From DATDPY01 sp964395765 (GTDB lineage: Bacteria > Bacteroidota > Bacteroidia > Cytophagales > Cyclobacteriaceae), in NCBI GenBank assembly GCA_964395765.1, contig CAYNCU010000170.1, forward strand, positions 1 to 9,313: DNA of 9,313 bases, written 5' to 3'. The notes under the pieces are model-generated. The model ran no database searches and was not told where the DNA came from. It was given only the letters and a program-made list of their open reading frames with translations. The translations under genes and the position numbers were made by a program. Numbering within the stretch: position 1 is the stretch's first letter; each line of letters starts with the position of its first letter. Below, in pieces: positions 8,016 through 9,313 of this stretch.

Positions 8016-8528
8016 TATTCATTAAATGAAGGTGCAAGATTACTCAAAATCCTCTTAAAAACGAGATGAAAATCATTAATCAAAGATTATCAATTTGCCC
8101 TTATTTCATTTCGACTGTTTGGCGGGAATATCATTGATACCTCTTTCTGTCCAATGAAAAGAACCCCATATTCAATGGAAGGATCGGGAACCACGCTAAG
8201 ATCATGAGCCGGTTTTAGGGTTGGATTATAGATTCAATTGATCGGAATCCGGAAGGAATCGCTTCTCAAATATGATCTTTGGGTCGGGTCAGATCCAATC
8301 AGAAAATAGAGGAGCGTTATGAAGAGGTACAAGAATTTTGTGAGAATATAGTCCTTAAAATAAGAAGACTTCCGTTCTTGTGCCGGATCCTTCACGTCCT
8401 GGTAGGTAAGAGAAAGTGGGAATCAGATTTCTTAATTTATTCCTGTAAATAGTTGATATCAAATGGCTTGTGACCAATAGGACGAAATCAGAATAAATAA
8501 TTAATTTTTAAGAGAACTAATTCAACTG
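8016..8528. other. Gene-poor intergenic stretch
   Basis: These 513 bp separate two minus-strand genes. I saw no tRNA, no repeat family, no transposase motif and no convincing terminator. The right part (8430-8520) is AT-rich. The middle holds open frames on both strands, without recognisable domains: a 57-codon frame on plus from a TTG at 8275 to a TAG near 8450, and an interrupted minus-strand frame (listed separately). The region may contain the promoter for the HAD phosphatase. Confidence 0.5.
8090..8395 (-). pseudogene. Possible small membrane protein or decayed gene: 102-codon frame with one internal TGA
   Basis: From a GTG at 8395 the minus strand reads 53 codons, including one hydrophobic helix (KFLYLFITLLYFLIG, residues 20-34), to a TGA at 8234-8236. 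The same frame then stays open for 47 more codons (with LKPAHDLSVVP and EYGVLFIGQKEVSMIF) to a TGA at 8090. The translation is not low-complexity, but I recognise no family, and there is no properly spaced ribosome binding site. It could be a genuine 53-residue membrane peptide, a gene broken by a nonsense mutation, or chance; an overlapping open frame on the other strand favours chance. TGA is a normal stop in this genome, and I saw no evidence for selenocysteine insertion. Confidence 0.2.
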
Positions 8529-9313
8529 TTAAGAAATGCCAATCAGAATCCCGGACAGGAATACGAGGATTCCGCCGATCACAACCTGAAATATGGCAGT
8601 GCCCAAAGGGGTATCCATATATTTATTTCGTATCCACGCAATAACGAATAATTCAATGAATACGACAATGATGGCCACAACAGTGGCCGTATAAACATTA
8701 GGTATCAGGTAGGGCAGGGTATGACCGAGGCCGCCGAGGGTTGTCATTAAGCCGGTAATAACTCCGCGCATCCAGGGGTGGCCGCGTCCTGTTAAAGTAC
8801 CGTCATCGGATAAGGCTTCCGCAAAGCCCATGCTGATCCCGGCTCCTACCGCGGCGGCAAGTCCGATAAGGAATGTATAAAAACTATTATGGGTGGCAAA
8901 TGCTGCAGCAAAAAGAGGGGCAAGGGTGGAAACCGATCCATCCATTAACCCGACCAGTCCCGGTTGAACAATCTGAAGCAGAAACAAACGGCTTTGTGCC
9001 TCTTGTTCTGCGTTTTTATCAGCTGCCGCTTCCATGGCCTGTGCAACGCGTATATGTGCTCTTTCTTCATTGGCGAGGTCACCCAATAATTGCCGTATGC
9101 CGGCGTCAGAAGTCTTTTTGGCAGCCGTTTCATAAAATTGCCGCGTTTCAAGTTCCATTTGTTCGGCCATTTTCCTGGCGGATGAAATTTTCAATGGTCT
9201 TACTCTCCACGAAGGCTTTCTTTCAACAAAGCCTCGAATATCCTGCCGGCGGATATGGGGAATATGTTCTCCGAATTTTTCCCGGTAAAGATCGAGCAAC
9301 CGGTGTCTGTGGC
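8529..9313 (-). CDS. mbfA: Membrane-bound ferritin-like/VIT1-like iron transporter, MbfA type; 5' end beyond right edge
   Basis: About 260 residues are visible. The frame stays open to the window edge: upstream of a TTG at 9299 it reads HRHR, giving HRHRLLDLYREKFGEHIP, which matches the interior of MbfA-type proteins just after the first ExxH ferritin motif. The TTG is therefore an internal leucine, and roughly 60-70 N-terminal residues lie outside the window. Counting from that TTG, a ferritin/rubrerythrin-like helix pair spans 41-95, with E51, E57 and EERAH (E79, H82) as metal ligands. A VIT1/CCC1-like membrane domain follows at 108-256: LMDGSVSTLAPLFAAA (118-133), GISMGFAEALSDDG (154-167), and hydrophobic segments near 124-136, 140-162, 180-198, 203-222 and 236-254. 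MbfA of alphaproteobacteria exports iron, with the ferritin-like domain cytosolic; the same role is inferred here. Its bases look richer in G+C than tamB, which could partly reflect its alanine/glycine content or could reflect transfer. No regulator or iron-uptake gene is adjacent. Confidence 0.88.
   Translation of the reverse strand, partial: HRHRLLDLYREKFGEHIPHIRRQDIRGFVERKPSWRVRPLKISSARKMAEQMELETRQFYETAAKKTSDAGIRQLLGDLANEERAHIRVAQAMEAAADKNAEQEAQSRLFLLQIVQPGLVGLMDGSVSTLAPLFAAAFATHNSFYTFLIGLAAAVGAGISMGFAEALSDDGTLTGRGHPWMRGVITGLMTTLGGLGHTLPYLIPNVYTATVVAIIVVFIELFVIAWIRNKYMDTPLGTAIFQVVIGGILVFLSGILIGIS

Noticed and set aside
8018..8030. 13-bp palindrome TTCATTAAATGAA next to the HAD phosphatase start
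   Set aside because: It is short and AT-rich, and it sits at the start codon rather than in a clear operator position; chance is likely.
8234..8236. In-frame TGA as a selenocysteine or reassigned codon
   Set aside because: tsaD, smpB and the NlpC/P60 gene all use TGA as a stop, and no selenocysteine insertion element or selenoprotein family match is apparent.
8275..8451. 57-codon plus-strand open frame starting at TTG
   Set aside because: There is no ATG start, no ribosome binding site and no recognisable domain, and it overlaps another weak frame on the opposite strand.

Overview
The window looks like chromosomal DNA of a Bacteroidota bacterium. The evidence is the moderately AT-rich coding sequence, start codons with little Shine-Dalgarno signal, a very long TamB/AsmA-type protein divergent from tsaD, and a run tsaD, smpB, NlpC/P60, HNH whose protein types look like Bacteroidota versions. 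The standard genetic code applies: three genes here end in TGA.

Positions 1-2823 (minus strand) are one continuous 941-codon reading frame, the N-terminal part of a TamB-like envelope-assembly protein that runs off the left edge. A 209-bp divergent intergenic region with a 12-bp imperfect inverted repeat separates it from a plus-strand cluster: tsaD (tRNA t6A modification), smpB (ribosome rescue by trans-translation), a cytoplasmic-looking NlpC/P60 cysteine peptidase with an SH3-like N-terminus, and an HNH nuclease. The last three are tightly packed (6 bp gap, then a 4-bp ATGA overlap), so they are probably co-transcribed. tsaD lies 59 bp upstream and may share the transcript.

The right half is on the minus strand: a Gfo/Idh/MocA oxidoreductase convergent with the HNH gene, a HAD-IIA (NagD-like) phosphatase, a gene-poor stretch of about 510 bp with a weak, stop-interrupted reading frame, and a fused ferritin-like/VIT1-like iron transporter resembling MbfA. 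The last gene is cut by the right edge; its first in-frame start-like codon (TTG at 9299) is internal, not the true start.

Most of the window is ordinary housekeeping content. No CRISPR array, insertion sequence, tRNA or rRNA was seen, and I found no convincing evidence of an undescribed multi-gene system. The points most worth a second look are the MbfA-like gene, the signal-less NlpC/P60 peptidase coupled to the HNH nuclease, the tamB/tsaD intergenic hairpin, and the interrupted frame at 8090-8395.
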